Positions 8,568 to 17,290 of a stretch of 64,000 nt of DNA are shown here, one piece after another. The notes beneath the pieces were generated by a model. That model did no database searches. It was not told where the DNA came from and was given only the letters and a program-made list of their open reading frames with translations. The translations under genes were made by a program, and so were the position numbers. The stretch comes from an uncultured Lachnospiraceae bacterium. GTDB taxonomy: Bacteria > Bacillota > Clostridia > Lachnospirales > Lachnospiraceae. Location: NCBI GenBank assembly GCA_905235745.1, contig CAJOMN010000010.1, forward strand, positions 1 through 64,000, given 5' to 3'. Position 1 is the first letter of the stretch; each line of letters begins with the position of its first letter.

Positions 8568-8839
8568 CATTTTTTTCTGCCCCACGATCAAAGCGTACCC
8601 TCATATAGCGGGGTCGCAATCCTAATGAAGTTATAATTTTTTTATTTCAGCTATAAACTTTTTTCGGAAGTGACCGATATAAAGATTAGAAATGTGTAGG
8701 TAGCGCATTTTTCCGAAACGGATTTCGGAGTTATTATCTCAACGGATTGAGAATTCATACACGGATGCGGATGTTGCATCTTCTTATCTGTTCGATAATT
8801 ATTCCCTTATCCATTATCGTGATCATTCAATTTGATGTA
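8568..8839. other. gene-free stretch
   Basis: Nothing convincing in either strand: no ORF with a ribosome site and no strong hairpin with a T run. Two T-rich tracts (8568-8577, 8638-8646) are present. Confidence 0.4.
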
Positions 8840-8926
8840 GTTATAGTGAACGTTTTTAGTGAGTTTACTGTAATGTGCTTACTATAACAAATTGATAGTA
8901 ACAATTTACCGTAAATGTGATATAAT
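8840..8926 (+). promoter_or_regulatory. regulatory region with repeated TAGTRAAC half-sites and TATAAT box
   Basis: GTTATAGT (8840-8847) and ACTATAAC (8881-8888) are perfect inverted 8-mers; between them lie TAGTGAACG (8844-8852), TAGTGAG and GTTTACTG. These are half-sites of the palindrome found before several other genes in the window. A TATAAT box (8921-8926) follows, with an AAAGGAGGAA ribosome site and the start of the next gene. No good -35 box is present, which fits regulator-assisted transcription. Confidence 0.5.
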
Positions 8927-8946
8927 ATTCAAAGGAGGAAGGTTAC

Positions 8947-9555
8947 ATGGGCGATATTAATGTAGGAAGCGTTTCAAGCGTTGTTAATTCTGTTAATACG
9001 AACCTCTCCGGCGGCGTAGATGCGGCTGCGGGAAGTACAGCAGCATCCGCGGCAGCGAATTCATCCGATGTGGCTGCCGTTTATGAGAAGAGTTCGGGCA
9101 CGGAGCAGAAGGCTACATATTCGATCAACAAGATGAGTGCGGAAGACCGTGCGGCGCTTGTACAGCAGCTTAAACAGGATCAGGTTGACAGACAGAACCA
9201 GCTTGCACAGCTTGTTCAGAAGATGTTCTCGGATCAGGCAGGAGTATCAAAGCTTTCCGAGCTGTTCAGTCCCGAGAATCTCAAGGATGTTACACAGGCC
9301 GATATCGACAAGGCAAAAGAGGACATTTCCGAAGACGGATACTGGGGCATCAAGCAGACATCCCAGAGGCTGTTTGATTTTGCGTCGGCGCTTGCCGGTG
9401 ACGATCCCGAGAAGATGAAAGAGATGCAGGCGGCTATGGAGAAGGGCTTCAAGGAAGCCACAGGCGCATGGGGAGACGAGCTTCCCGATATATGTAAGGA
9501 TACGCTTGCTGCCGCCAACAAGATGTTTGACGAATATTACGCGTCAAAGAATTAG
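8947..9555 (+). CDS. conserved hypothetical protein, possibly flagellum-associated
   Basis: A 202-residue soluble protein with no membrane segment or classical signal peptide. The first ~55 residues are Ala/Ser/Asn-rich and low-complexity, like the export-prone N termini of flagellar axial proteins. The middle (SAEDRAALVQQLKQDQVDRQ) is helical, and the end has a distinctive EDGYWGIKQTSQRLFDFASALAGDDPEKM...FKEATGAWG block that I associate with conserved Firmicutes hypotheticals near motility genes. It follows a strong ribosome site (AAAGGAGG) and is 28 bp upstream of a FliD-like protein, probably in one operon. Function is not established. Confidence 0.6.
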   Translation: MGDINVGSVSSVVNSVNTNLSGGVDAAAGSTAASAAANSSDVAAVYEKSSGTEQKATYSINKMSAEDRAALVQQLKQDQVDRQNQLAQLVQKMFSDQAGVSKLSELFSPENLKDVTQADIDKAKEDISEDGYWGIKQTSQRLFDFASALAGDDPEKMKEMQAAMEKGFKEATGAWGDELPDICKDTLAAANKMFDEYYASKN

Positions 9556-9583
9556 TGAGGTCTGATTATCAGGAGGCGATAAA

Positions 9584-10288
9584 ATGTTTGACATTACCTC
9601 AATGCTCGGCAATTCCAATACGAATTCGAACAATTCCTTAGGTTCGTTCAGTTTTACGGATTATGCCGCGATCAAGAACGGGAGCTACGGAAAGCTCGTA
9701 AAATCATACTATGCCGGAACCGACAAGGCCAATAACGATGCGAAGGCCTCATCGGCAAAATCATCTGATTCCGTTAAGAGCAAAGCTGCGGCAGAAGTTG
9801 ACAAGACCGGTCTTACCCAGATCAAGAAAGACGCCGATGAACTGAAGACATCTGCAGAAGCTCTTGCCGGCAATGATCTGTGGAATGCTGCCGACGGCAA
9901 GGTCGATACAGCCAAGATAACAAGTGCCGTTAAGAGTTTTGCGGACAACTATAACAAGGTGATCGATCAGGCATCCAAGGTCAGCTCAAAAGAGGTTAGC
10001 CAGGATGTGAAGTTTATGACGGGTATGACCGATACCTTTTCAAAAGTCCTCGGCAAGGTCGGGATCACGGTCGGTACCGATGGTAAGATGACGGTTGACG
10101 AAGATGCGCTCAAGAAAGCCGACACTTCAACACTTAAGTCTCTCTTTAACGGGAATGCGGCATACGGATCGCAGATCGCCGACAAGGCGGGAAGCATTTA
10201 CCGTGATGCGGATATGAGTACTACGATATACGGAAGCAATGCAACTGCATCAAGTGCATTGTCAAGTGTGTACAACCAGTTTATATAA
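9584..10288 (+). CDS. short FliD-like / flagellar hook-associated-type protein
   Basis: A 234-residue protein whose C-terminal half resembles the D0/D1 part of flagellar cap proteins: SFADNYNKVIDQASKV, then GKVGITVGTDGKMTVDEDALKKAD and TLKSLFNGNAAYGSQI, a signature seen in FliD and related axial proteins (..GI..d.dG.L.lDe..L..al......v..LF). The N terminus is Asn/Ser-rich. It is about half the usual FliD length, so it may be a secreted flagellar accessory protein rather than the cap. AGGAGG lies at 9571-9576. It probably shares a transcript with the preceding gene. Confidence 0.55.
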   Translation: MFDITSMLGNSNTNSNNSLGSFSFTDYAAIKNGSYGKLVKSYYAGTDKANNDAKASSAKSSDSVKSKAAAEVDKTGLTQIKKDADELKTSAEALAGNDLWNAADGKVDTAKITSAVKSFADNYNKVIDQASKVSSKEVSQDVKFMTGMTDTFSKVLGKVGITVGTDGKMTVDEDALKKADTSTLKSLFNGNAAYGSQIADKAGSIYRDADMSTTIYGSNATASSALSSVYNQFI

Positions 10289-10319
10289 ATCCTTTATCAG
10301 ATTTATCCTTTACCTAAAG

Positions 10320-10350
10320 ATACCCGGAGCATCTGCTCCGGGTATTCTTG
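10320..10350 (+). terminator. strong hairpin after the FliD-like gene
   Basis: ATACCCGGAGCA (10320-10331) and TGCTCCGGGTAT (10334-10345) are perfect inverted arms; the T run after it is short (ATTCTTGG), so termination may be partial. Confidence 0.6.
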
Positions 10351-10384
10351 GTCAAATAATTTGTACGATATCACAGGAGAATAT

Positions 10385-12937
10385 ATGAAGCAGTTTAATG
10401 TTACCGGAATGAGCTGTGCAGCATGCCAGGCAAGAATTGAAAAGGCAGTGTCGCAGGTTTCGGGAGTTGAATCGTGTTCGGTCAGTCTTCTTACCAATTC
10501 AATGGGTGTTGAAGGAAGCGCCGATGACAGCATGATAATAGAAGCGGTTAAAAACGCCGGTTACGGCGCGTCAGTAAGGGAAGAGAATACCTCTTCAGCA
10601 AGGTATTCGGAAAAGCTTCGCGCGATGGAGGATTCCTTACGCGACACAACGACACCGGTACTTGGAAAACGGCTGATCGCATCGGTGATCATATTGCTGG
10701 TGCTGATGTATTTTTCCATGGGCGTTCATATGCTGGGGCTTCCTGCGCCGGCGTTCATGAAGGGCAATCATGTATCCATGGGTCTGATGCAGCTTGTCCT
10801 GTCGGGACTGATACTTGTCATCAATCAGAGCTTTTTTGTAAGCGGATTTAAGAGTCTGTTCCATCTGGCGCCGAACATGGATACGCTGATCGCTCTCGGA
10901 AGTGCGGCATCTTTTATATATTCGACCGTAATGCTGTTTGCGGCAAGTTATGTCCAGACTGCCGAAGGAGTTGAAGCGGCAGCGCGCTACATGGATGAAT
11001 ACTATTTTGAATCGGCGGCGATGATACTTACACTCATCACCGTCGGCAAAATGCTGGAGTCATATTCAAAGGGCAGGACGACGGATGCGCTGAAGGGACT
11101 TATGAGGCTTGCCCCGAAAACAGCGAATGTAATAAGGGACGGCATTGAGAAGACAATAGATATTGATGATGTTGTGATAGGGGATATCTTTGCGGTAAGA
11201 CCCGGCGAGAATATCCCGGTTGACGGAATAGTCATCGAAGGCGCTTCTGCCGTAGACGAGTCTGCACTTACCGGAGAATCGATACCGGTTGACAAAGAAG
11301 AAGGAAGCATTGTAAGTACGGCAACCCTCAATCAGTCGGGGTTCCTTAAATGCCGCGCAACGCGTGTCGGGGAAGATACAACCCTGTCTCAGATAATATC
11401 CATGGTAAGCGATGCGGCTGCAACAAAAGCACCTGTTGCAAAGATCGCCGACAGGATATCGGGAGTGTTCGTACCGGTTGTCATAGTTATAGCGGCTGTT
11501 GTGACGATTGTCTGGCTCATTTTGGGTCAAACCGCCGGATATGCTCTTGCCAGGGGGATATCGGTTCTTGTAGTATCGTGTCCATGTGCGCTCGGACTTG
11601 CCACCCCCGTGGCGATCATGGTAGGAAACGGGGTCGCTGCCCGAAGCGGTATTTTATTCAAGACGGCCGAGGCTCTGCAGGAAACAGCTTCCATAAAGAT
11701 CGCGGCTCTTGACAAGACGGGCACGATCACAAAGGGAATGCCCGAAGTAACGGATATATGTGCGGCAGATAATACCACCGATAAGGAGCTGATCCAAAAG
11801 GCGTTCTCCTTAGAAACAAGATCCTCTCATCCGTTGGCGGGAGCCATTACCGAATATGCGGAAAATAACGGATATGAGGCATATGAAGTCGAAGGATTTT
11901 CTGCCCTGCCCGGTAACGGTCTTATGGCAACACTTGCAGGGAAACGGATTATAGGCGGAAGTGTCGGCTTTATATCATCGAAGGTCGAGGTTCCCGGCAA
12001 ACTGCTGGATCTTGCCGACAAAATGGCCGGCGAAGGCAAGACACCGGTCATATTTACCGAGGATGACAGGGTACTCGGACTGATTGCGGTGGCGGATACG
12101 ATAAAGGGCGATTCCCCGGAAGCGGTCAGAGAGCTTCGCAATATGGGTATCCGTGTAGTGATGCTGACAGGAGACAACAGCAGAACGGCGGAGGCGATAG
12201 GAAAGCTTGCCGGAGTCGATGAGGTCATAGCGGGAGTAATGCCGGATCAAAAGGAAGCGGTTATCCGGAAACTGCAGAAGTATGGAAAGACAGCAATGAT
12301 AGGAGACGGGATAAATGATGCTCCCGCCCTTACACGGGCAGATACGGGTATAGCGATAGGAGCCGGAAGCGATGTTGCGATAGATGCCGCGGATGTCGTG
12401 CTGATGAAGTCAAACCTGACGGACGCGGCAGCAGCGGTCAGACTGTCAAGAAAGACCCTTGTGAATATCAAGGAGAACCTGTTCTGGGCGTTCATATACA
12501 ATATACTTCTGATACCGCTTGCGTGCGGAGTATATGCACACTGGGGACTGACCATGAATCCCATGTGGGGCGCTGCAGCGATGAGCATTTCAAGCGTTTT
12601 TGTGGTAACAAATGCATTGAGGCTCAATCTGTTCAATGTATATGACGGGTCGCGCGACAGAATGATAAAAGATCCCGTTAATATAAACGTGATAAAGAAT
12701 GAACAAGAAACAGAAGGAGGAACTACAATGAGTAAAACAGTTAATATCGAAGGTATGATGTGCGGGCATTGCGAGGCAACAGTCAGAGGTGCACTGGAAG
12801 AACTCGAAGGAGTGAGCAGTGCAGTTGTCAGCCACGAGAATGGTACGGCAGTTCTGGACATGTCTTGTGACGTAGAGGACGGCATCATCAGAAAAGCGAT
12901 AGAAGATAAAGGTTACAAAGTAATTTCGATCGGATAA
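10385..12937 (+). CDS. copA: copper-exporting P1B-type ATPase with N- and C-terminal metal-binding domains
   Basis: Pumps Cu(I) out of the cell. ATG at 10385 is chosen because AGGAG ends 6 nt before it; an upstream start would add only eight unrelated residues. Domains in order: N-terminal HMA with GMSCAACQ (Cys11, Cys14); a membrane region; actuator TGES; CPC in the sixth transmembrane helix ([11 protein letters not shown]); phosphorylation motif DKTGT; the HP motif (SSHPLAG); TGDN and GDGIND; the last two membrane helices; and then, unusually, a second HMA ([10 protein letters not shown]) forming the last ~70 residues. That C-terminal domain is a CopZ chaperone fused in frame and has its own internal ribosome site (see 12728). 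Short Fur- and DtxR-type regulators follow. Confidence 0.95.
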   Translation: MKQFNVTGMSCAACQARIEKAVSQVSGVESCSVSLLTNSMGVEGSADDSMIIEAVKNAGYGASVREENTSSARYSEKLRAMEDSLRDTTTPVLGKRLIASVIILLVLMYFSMGVHMLGLPAPAFMKGNHVSMGLMQLVLSGLILVINQSFFVSGFKSLFHLAPNMDTLIALGSAASFIYSTVMLFAASYVQTAEGVEAAARYMDEYYFESAAMILTLITVGKMLESYSKGRTTDALKGLMRLAPKTANVIRDGIEKTIDIDDVVIGDIFAVRPGENIPVDGIVIEGASAVDESALTGESIPVDKEEGSIVSTATLNQSGFLKCRATRVGEDTTLSQIISMVSDAAATKAPVAKIADRISGVFVPVVIVIAAVVTIVWLILGQTAGYALARGISVLVVSCPCALGLATPVAIMVGNGVAARSGILFKTAEALQETASIKIAALDKTGTITKGMPEVTDICAADNTTDKELIQKAFSLETRSSHPLAGAITEYAENNGYEAYEVEGFSALPGNGLMATLAGKRIIGGSVGFISSKVEVPGKLLDLADKMAGEGKTPVIFTEDDRVLGLIAVADTIKGDSPEAVRELRNMGIRVVMLTGDNSRTAEAIGKLAGVDEVIAGVMPDQKEAVIRKLQKYGKTAMIGDGINDAPALTRADTGIAIGAGSDVAIDAADVVLMKSNLTDAAAAVRLSRKTLVNIKENLFWAFIYNILLIPLACGVYAHWGLTMNPMWGAAAMSISSVFVVTNALRLNLFNVYDGSRDRMIKDPVNINVIKNEQETEGGTTMSKTVNIEGMMCGHCEATVRGALEELEGVSSAVVSHENGTAVLDMSCDVEDGIIRKAIEDKGYKVISIG
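12728..12937 (+). CDS. copZ: CopZ-like copper chaperone by internal initiation within copA
   Basis: Inside copA, AAGGAGG (12714-12720) lies 7 nt before an in-frame ATG at 12728. Starting here gives a 69-residue free HMA protein, [19 protein letters not shown]..., with the CxxC metal site and the usual CopZ length. The sequence just upstream (residues ..[10 protein letters not shown]) looks like a linker created by the ribosome site itself. The most economical reading is an old copA-copZ pair whose stop was lost, so that both a fused and a free chaperone can be made. Translation from this site is inferred, not shown. Confidence 0.6.
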   Translation: MSKTVNIEGMMCGHCEATVRGALEELEGVSSAVVSHENGTAVLDMSCDVEDGIIRKAIEDKGYKVISIG

Positions 12938-13040
12938 AACCCCTCTTGACATTGATTGCTGCCATGTGTTAGTTTTGCATAACAGACATGTTAGCAATAA
13001 AAAACAATGTCCAGTTAATTATCAGGGAGATGTTCAGCAA

Positions 13041-13277
13041 ATGACGGATTCACAAGTCATCGAAGAAATGCGCAAGAAAGGATGCAGAATAACAAAGCAG
13101 AGAAGAATTATCTTAGATGTCATCTTGAATTATGAGTTTAATTCCTGCAAAGAAATTTATTACAGGGTTATAAGAGATGATCCTACGATCGGAATGGCGA
13201 CAGTATACAGAATGATTAACCTGCTTGAAGAGATGAATATAATACGCAGGATTGAAAAAATAGAAGTAATTAGATAA
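13041..13277 (+). CDS. short Fur-like winged-helix protein
   Basis: A 78-residue protein (ATG at 13041, weak AGGGAG site 11 nt upstream). It has the Fur DNA-binding fold: CRITKQRRIILDVIL, then CKEIYYRVIRDDPTIGMATVYRMINLLEEM. It stops right after the winged helix, so the metal-binding and dimerisation half of Fur/Zur/PerR (HxHxH, CxxC) is absent. Short wHTH-only members exist in Clostridia, so this is probably natural rather than broken, but how it dimerises or senses metal is unclear. TTGACA at 12946-12951 may be its -35 box. It sits directly downstream of copA. Confidence 0.6.
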   Translation: MTDSQVIEEMRKKGCRITKQRRIILDVILNYEFNSCKEIYYRVIRDDPTIGMATVYRMINLLEEMNIIRRIEKIEVIR

Positions 13278-13295
13278 AAATAAGCAAAAACATAC

Positions 13296-13324
13296 TTGAC
13301 AACATTTTTCAATAGGACTATAAA
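13296..13324 (+). promoter_or_regulatory. sigma-A promoter of the DtxR-like gene
   Basis: TTGACA (13296-13301), 17-bp spacer, TATAAA (13319-13324); about 70 bp before the start codon. Confidence 0.7.
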
Positions 13325-13393
13325 AAAACAAAAAGTAACAATGTAACAGCATGAAGAATGATGTGGCTCTGATAAAATATCGAGGTGACAGGT

Positions 13394-13768
13394 ATGGCAA
13401 TGCTTGAATCGGGCGAGGATTATATTGAAACTATATACAGACTGAAGAAGAGGAACGGCGTTGTTTATTCCATTGATATAGCAAGAGAACTGGGATTTTC
13501 AAGACCGAGCGTGTCCCGCGCCATGGGTATACTCCGTGATGAGGGATATATTACAATGGATGAGGTCACGAAAGAGATCAATCTGACCGATATGGGCCGC
13601 AAGAAGGCTGTTGAGATATATGATAAGCACAAGACCCTGACCGCTTTCCTGCAAAAGACCGCCGGCGTGTCTGAGAAGATAGCCGAGACGGATGCCTGCC
13701 GTATAGAACACATCATCAGCCCGTCTACTTTCAGAGGCATCAAAACCTATATGAAAAACAACCCGTAG
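13394..13768 (+). CDS. DtxR/MntR-family metal-dependent regulator, short form
   Basis: A 124-residue transcription regulator. ATG at 13394 follows GAGGTG by 5 nt. The N-terminal winged helix is clear (EDYIETIYRLKKRNGVVYSIDIA, FSRPSVSRAMGILRDEGYI, NLTDMGRKKA), followed by the helical metal-binding/dimerisation region (FLQKTAGVSEKIAETDACRIEHIIS). There is no SH3-like third domain, as in MntR. It has its own promoter and lies 58 bp upstream of rubrerythrin, suggesting a role in iron/manganese or oxidative-stress control; that link is inference. A TAGTAAAC/GTTCACTA dyad between the two genes could be its operator, or that of another regulator. Confidence 0.8.
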   Translation: MAMLESGEDYIETIYRLKKRNGVVYSIDIARELGFSRPSVSRAMGILRDEGYITMDEVTKEINLTDMGRKKAVEIYDKHKTLTAFLQKTAGVSEKIAETDACRIEHIISPSTFRGIKTYMKNNP

Positions 13769-13773
13769 TATGA

Positions 13774-13804
13774 TATAATCTGTCTGTAGTAAACACGTTC
13801 ACTA
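13774..13804 (+). promoter_or_regulatory. rubrerythrin -10 box and overlapping dyad
   Basis: TATAAT (13774-13779) is followed 8 nt later by TAGTAAAC-AC-GTTCACTA (13787-13804), an imperfect dyad covering the expected transcription start. The half-sites match the wider palindrome family of this window but are 2 bp instead of 11 bp apart. A regulator bound here would block initiation. Confidence 0.5.
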
Positions 13805-13826
13805 TAGTATAAGACAGAAGGAGAAT

Positions 13827-14375
13827 ATGGCTATGAAATGGGTGTGTCAGGTATGCGGTTATGTTTATGAAGGAAATGAGCCCCCCGAGGCCTGTCCGCA
13901 GTGTAAGGCGCCTGCTTCGAAGTTCACAAAGCAGGAAGGCGAAATGACATGGGCGGCCGAGCATGTTGTCGGAGTTGCGAAAGGTGTTCCGGAAGATATC
14001 ATTGCCGACCTTCGTGCCAACTTTAACGGCGAGTGTTCGGAAGTGGGCATGTATCTTGCAATGGCAAGAGTGGCATTCAGGGAAGGATATCCCGAGATTG
14101 GCATGTACTATGAGAAGGCTGCCTATGAGGAGGCAGAACATGCGGCCAAGTTCGCAGAGCTTCTCGGCGAGGTTGTTACCGATTCGACCAGGAAGAATCT
14201 TGAGCTTCGTATAGAGGCGGAGAACGGAGCAACATCAGGTAAGACCGATCTTGCAAAGCGTGCCAAGGAAGCAAACCTTGATGCGATCCATGATACCGTT
14301 CATGAAATGGCAAGGGACGAGGCAAGACACGGCAAGGCGTTCAAGGGACTCCATGACAGATACTTCGGTAAATGA
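13827..14375 (+). CDS. rbr: rubrerythrin with N-terminal rubredoxin domain (reverse rubrerythrin)
   Basis: A 182-residue NAD(P)H-linked peroxide/oxygen-detoxifying enzyme typical of anaerobes. Residues 1-35 are a rubredoxin-type FeS4 domain (Cys7, Cys10, Cys23, Cys26). The rest is a ferritin-like diiron four-helix domain with the Glu/His ligands in [34 protein letters not shown]. The order rubredoxin-then-ferritin is that of reverse rubrerythrins of Clostridium. GAAGGAG is 6 nt before ATG 13827. Promoter and operator-like dyad are described at 13774; a terminator follows at 14402. Confidence 0.95.
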   Translation: MAMKWVCQVCGYVYEGNEPPEACPQCKAPASKFTKQEGEMTWAAEHVVGVAKGVPEDIIADLRANFNGECSEVGMYLAMARVAFREGYPEIGMYYEKAAYEEAEHAAKFAELLGEVVTDSTRKNLELRIEAENGATSGKTDLAKRAKEANLDAIHDTVHEMARDEARHGKAFKGLHDRYFGK

Positions 14376-14401
14376 TCGGACACAGCTGATATTAATCTAT
14401 T

Positions 14402-14432
14402 AAGAGGGCGGGATATACCTGCCCTCTTTGTT
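14402..14432 (+). terminator. rubrerythrin terminator
   Basis: AAGAGGGC (14402-14409) and GCCCTCTT (14421-14428) form a stem with further pairing in the loop and end in TTTGTT. Confidence 0.75.
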
Positions 14433-14433
14433 A

Positions 14434-14460
14434 TAGTGAATGATTTTAATCCGTTACCTT
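14434..14460. promoter_or_regulatory. degenerate copy of the TAGTRAACG-N9-CGTTYACTA dyad
   Basis: TAGTGAATG, nine bases, CGTTACCTT. The left half is close to the consensus and the right half weak. It lies 57-83 bp upstream of the AlaX-like gene. Confidence 0.35.
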
Positions 14461-14516
14461 GCGCCGATTGCGGGCAGCGAAGGTGCATGTAACGATCATG
14501 GTGTATAATTGGTATT

Positions 14517-15770
14517 ATGAAGAATGAAAGATCAAAGAACAAAGAAACGGTACTTCTCTACGAAACCGACGGAATGCTTTCGGAGTTTGATGCCGTTGTC
14601 ATACGGTCAGGAACAGACGAGGAAAGCGGCAGAAGCTATGTGATCCTCGACCGTACAGCCTTCTTCCCCGAAGGGGGTGGGCAGCAGGCGGATACAGGAA
14701 TACTTGCCGCGCCGGACGGCAGACAGACAGCGGTTACGGATGTGCGGACCGAAGACGGTTCTGTCAGGCATTACATAGACGGAGCGATCGCCGAAGGGGT
14801 TAAGGTTACCGGCAGGACTGATGCAAAGCAAAGGTTTGCGCGGATGCAAAATCATGGAGCTGAGCATCTCCTGAGCGGCTTGATACATGACCGGTTCGGG
14901 TATAATAATGTCGGTTTTCATATGTCGGATGAAGGAGCGGTATTTGACGTTGACGGACCGCTGGACGATGATGATATAAATGATATCGAGAGCAGAGCCA
15001 ACGACATCATATATGAGAATGTCCCGATAACGATCAGCTTTCCGACGCCCGAAGAGGCGCGGAAGATGAACTACAGAAGCAAGCTTGACATATACGACGA
15101 CATAAGGCTTGTCACGATAGAAGGTTATGATGTATGCGCATGCTGTGCGCCGCATTTATCCTCCACCGGACAGATCGGAATTGTCAAGATAACGGATCAT
15201 ATGCCGTGGCGCGGCGGAACAAGGCTCACCATGATCGCCGGACGCAGTGCGTACATGGATTATGCGGCACTTTGCGCATCCAATCATGAGATAATGGAGT
15301 TGTTGTCGGCAAAGCGCTATAAGACTGCGGAATTTGTCCGTCTCGACATAGAACGCAGGAATGCTCTCAAAGAGGAGAACACGATTCTCCGTAAGGATCT
15401 TACCGATGCTATAGCGGCCAATATCCTTGATTCGATCAGAAACAGCGGTAATGACTGTCACGGCGCGCGGATCATATGGGAAAACCGGCTGGATAATGTG
15501 GGACTGCGCAATCTTGTTAATGAATGCACGAAGGAATACGGCGGAATCGTGTGCGCATTTGACGGAAACGACAGGGAAGGTTATAAATACATATTCGCGG
15601 TATGTCCTGACAATGCCGAAACGGCCGACCTGAAGGGCTTTGCGGATGATTTTAACAAAGCGTGCGGCGCAAAAGGCGGAGGAAGCAATATAATGATACA
15701 GGGGAGCACCCGGTCAAAAGCGGCGGCTATTAATGAGTATTTTAACGAAAGAGCATGGCAAAATGATTAA
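14517..15770 (+). CDS. alanyl-tRNA editing protein, AlaX-L type with DHHA1 domain
   Basis: Hydrolyses mischarged Ser/Gly-tRNA(Ala) in trans. The 417-residue protein matches the C-terminal half of alanyl-tRNA synthetase: a beta-barrel (TAFFPEGGGQQADTG), the editing core with zinc ligands NHGAEHLLSG and CACCAPHLSSTG, a coiled-coil-like helix region, and a DHHA1-type C terminus (CGAKGGGSNIMIQGS). The aminoacylation domain is absent, so it is not AlaRS itself. Start at ATG 14517; a ribosome site is poor, but an ATAATTGGTATT stretch upstream could hold a -10 box very close to the start. proS follows 83 bp later. Confidence 0.88.
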   Translation: MKNERSKNKETVLLYETDGMLSEFDAVVIRSGTDEESGRSYVILDRTAFFPEGGGQQADTGILAAPDGRQTAVTDVRTEDGSVRHYIDGAIAEGVKVTGRTDAKQRFARMQNHGAEHLLSGLIHDRFGYNNVGFHMSDEGAVFDVDGPLDDDDINDIESRANDIIYENVPITISFPTPEEARKMNYRSKLDIYDDIRLVTIEGYDVCACCAPHLSSTGQIGIVKITDHMPWRGGTRLTMIAGRSAYMDYAALCASNHEIMELLSAKRYKTAEFVRLDIERRNALKEENTILRKDLTDAIAANILDSIRNSGNDCHGARIIWENRLDNVGLRNLVNECTKEYGGIVCAFDGNDREGYKYIFAVCPDNAETADLKGFADDFNKACGAKGGGSNIMIQGSTRSKAAAINEYFNERAWQND

Positions 15771-15853
15771 AATCATGTGGATAAGTCGCGTAAAATAGCG
15801 TAAAATATAAGAGTTAATTTGAAATCATGAAATATCTATGAGGAGTATTGGTT

Positions 15854-17290
15854 ATGCAGGACAAAAAAATGGTTGAGCAGATCACTTCGATGGAAGAAGA
15901 TTTTGCCCAGTGGTACACCGATATAGTCAAAAAGGCGGATCTGATAGATTATACGTCCGTTAAAGGCTGCATGGTTTTCAAGCCCGCAGGATACGCTATA
16001 TGGGAGCTTATCCAGAAAGAGATGGACAGGAGATTTAAAGCGGCGAGCGTCGAGAACGTGTATCTTCCCATGTTTATTCCCGAGAGTCTTCTGGAGAAGG
16101 AAAAGGATCACGTTGAGGGCTTTGCTCCCGAGGTAGCGTGGGTAACACACGGAGGTCTGCAGCCGCTTCAGGAGAGAATATGTGTACGCCCGACGTCGGA
16201 AACGCTGTTCTGCGATTTTTACAAGAACGAGGTTCATTCATACAGAGATCTTCCGAAGGTGTATAACCAGTGGTGCTCGGTCGTGCGCTGGGAGAAGGAA
16301 ACGCGACCATTTCTTAGGTCGAGGGAATTCCTGTGGCAGGAAGGTCATACGATACATGCCACGTTTGAGGAGGCCGAGGAGAGAACTATACAGATGCTGA
16401 ACCTGTATGCGGATTTCTGCGAAGAGGTTCTTGCCATCCCGGTGATCAAAGGACGCAAGACGGATAAGGAGAAGTTCGCCGGCGCCGAATCGACCTATAC
16501 GATCGAAGCGCTTATGCATGACGGCAAAGCACTGCAGTCCGGCACGAGCCACAACTTCGGTGACGGATTTGCGAGAGCGTTTGACATTCAGTTCACGGAC
16601 AAGGACAACAAGCTTAAATATCCGTTCCAGACCTCGTGGGGAGCATCAACGAGACTTATCGGTGCGATCATCATGGCGCACGGCGATGACAGAGGGCTTG
16701 TCCTCCCGCCTGCCGTAGCACCGCATCAGGTCGTTATCGTACCTGTCCGGCAGCAGCAGGAAGGAGTGCTTGACAAGGCTTTTGCGATAAGAGATGCACT
16801 TGCCCGAAGGGATATAAGGGTCAGGGTCGATGATACGGATAAGAGTCCCGGATGGAAATTTGCAGAGGCAGAGATGCGCGGCATACCGGTAAGAGTCGAG
16901 ATAGGACCCAAGGATATAGAAGCCGGAAAGGCAGTTATAGTACGCCGTGATACGGGAGAAAAATCAGAGTGTGCCATCGATGAACTGCCCGATACGATAG
17001 AAAAGCTTTTTGATGTTATCAGGAAGGATATGTATGATCGCGCCAGGGCGCGCCGTGATTCGCAGACATATACCGCTGCCGGCAAAGAGGAATTCAATAG
17101 GATCTTTTCCGAAAAATCGGGATTTGTCAAAGCGATGTGGTGCGGTGACGTTGAATGCGAGAATAAGATAAAGGACGAGCTTGCCGTAACAAGCCGCTGC
17201 ATACCTTTTGAACAGGAGAAGATTGCGGATACGTGCGTATGCTGCGGCCGTCCCGCAAAGAAACTGGTATATTGGGGGAGGGCGTATTAA
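15854..17290 (+). CDS. proS: prolyl-tRNA synthetase, archaeal/eukaryotic-like (ProS type)
   Basis: Charges tRNA-Pro. The 478-residue class II synthetase has motif 1 near [15 protein letters not shown], motif 2 [22 protein letters not shown], motif 3 [19 protein letters not shown], the anticodon-binding domain (HQVVIVPV...) and the extra C-terminal zinc-binding domain ([18 protein letters not shown] ending in Tyr). The short form without the bacterial editing insert is the eukaryote/archaeal type found in many Clostridia and mycoplasmas. ATG at 15854 is preferred over an in-frame TTG six bases earlier because AGGAG at 15841-15845 is 8 nt away. ackA starts right after its stop. Confidence 0.96.
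   Translation: MQDKKMVEQITSMEEDFAQWYTDIVKKADLIDYTSVKGCMVFKPAGYAIWELIQKEMDRRFKAASVENVYLPMFIPESLLEKEKDHVEGFAPEVAWVTHGGLQPLQERICVRPTSETLFCDFYKNEVHSYRDLPKVYNQWCSVVRWEKETRPFLRSREFLWQEGHTIHATFEEAEERTIQMLNLYADFCEEVLAIPVIKGRKTDKEKFAGAESTYTIEALMHDGKALQSGTSHNFGDGFARAFDIQFTDKDNKLKYPFQTSWGASTRLIGAIIMAHGDDRGLVLPPAVAPHQVVIVPVRQQQEGVLDKAFAIRDALARRDIRVRVDDTDKSPGWKFAEAEMRGIPVRVEIGPKDIEAGKAVIVRRDTGEKSECAIDELPDTIEKLFDVIRKDMYDRARARRDSQTYTAAGKEEFNRIFSEKSGFVKAMWCGDVECENKIKDELAVTSRCIPFEQEKIADTCVCCGRPAKKLVYWGRAY

Noticed and set aside
12247-12888. 213-codon frame antisense to copA
   Set aside because: Composition is that of antisense shadow; copA motifs are certain.
15771-15853. T-box leader before proS, or before AlaX-like and asnS
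   Set aside because: The gaps are too short (83 and ~140 bp) and lack the T-box core TGGNACCGCG; asnS has the 95-bp repeat instead.
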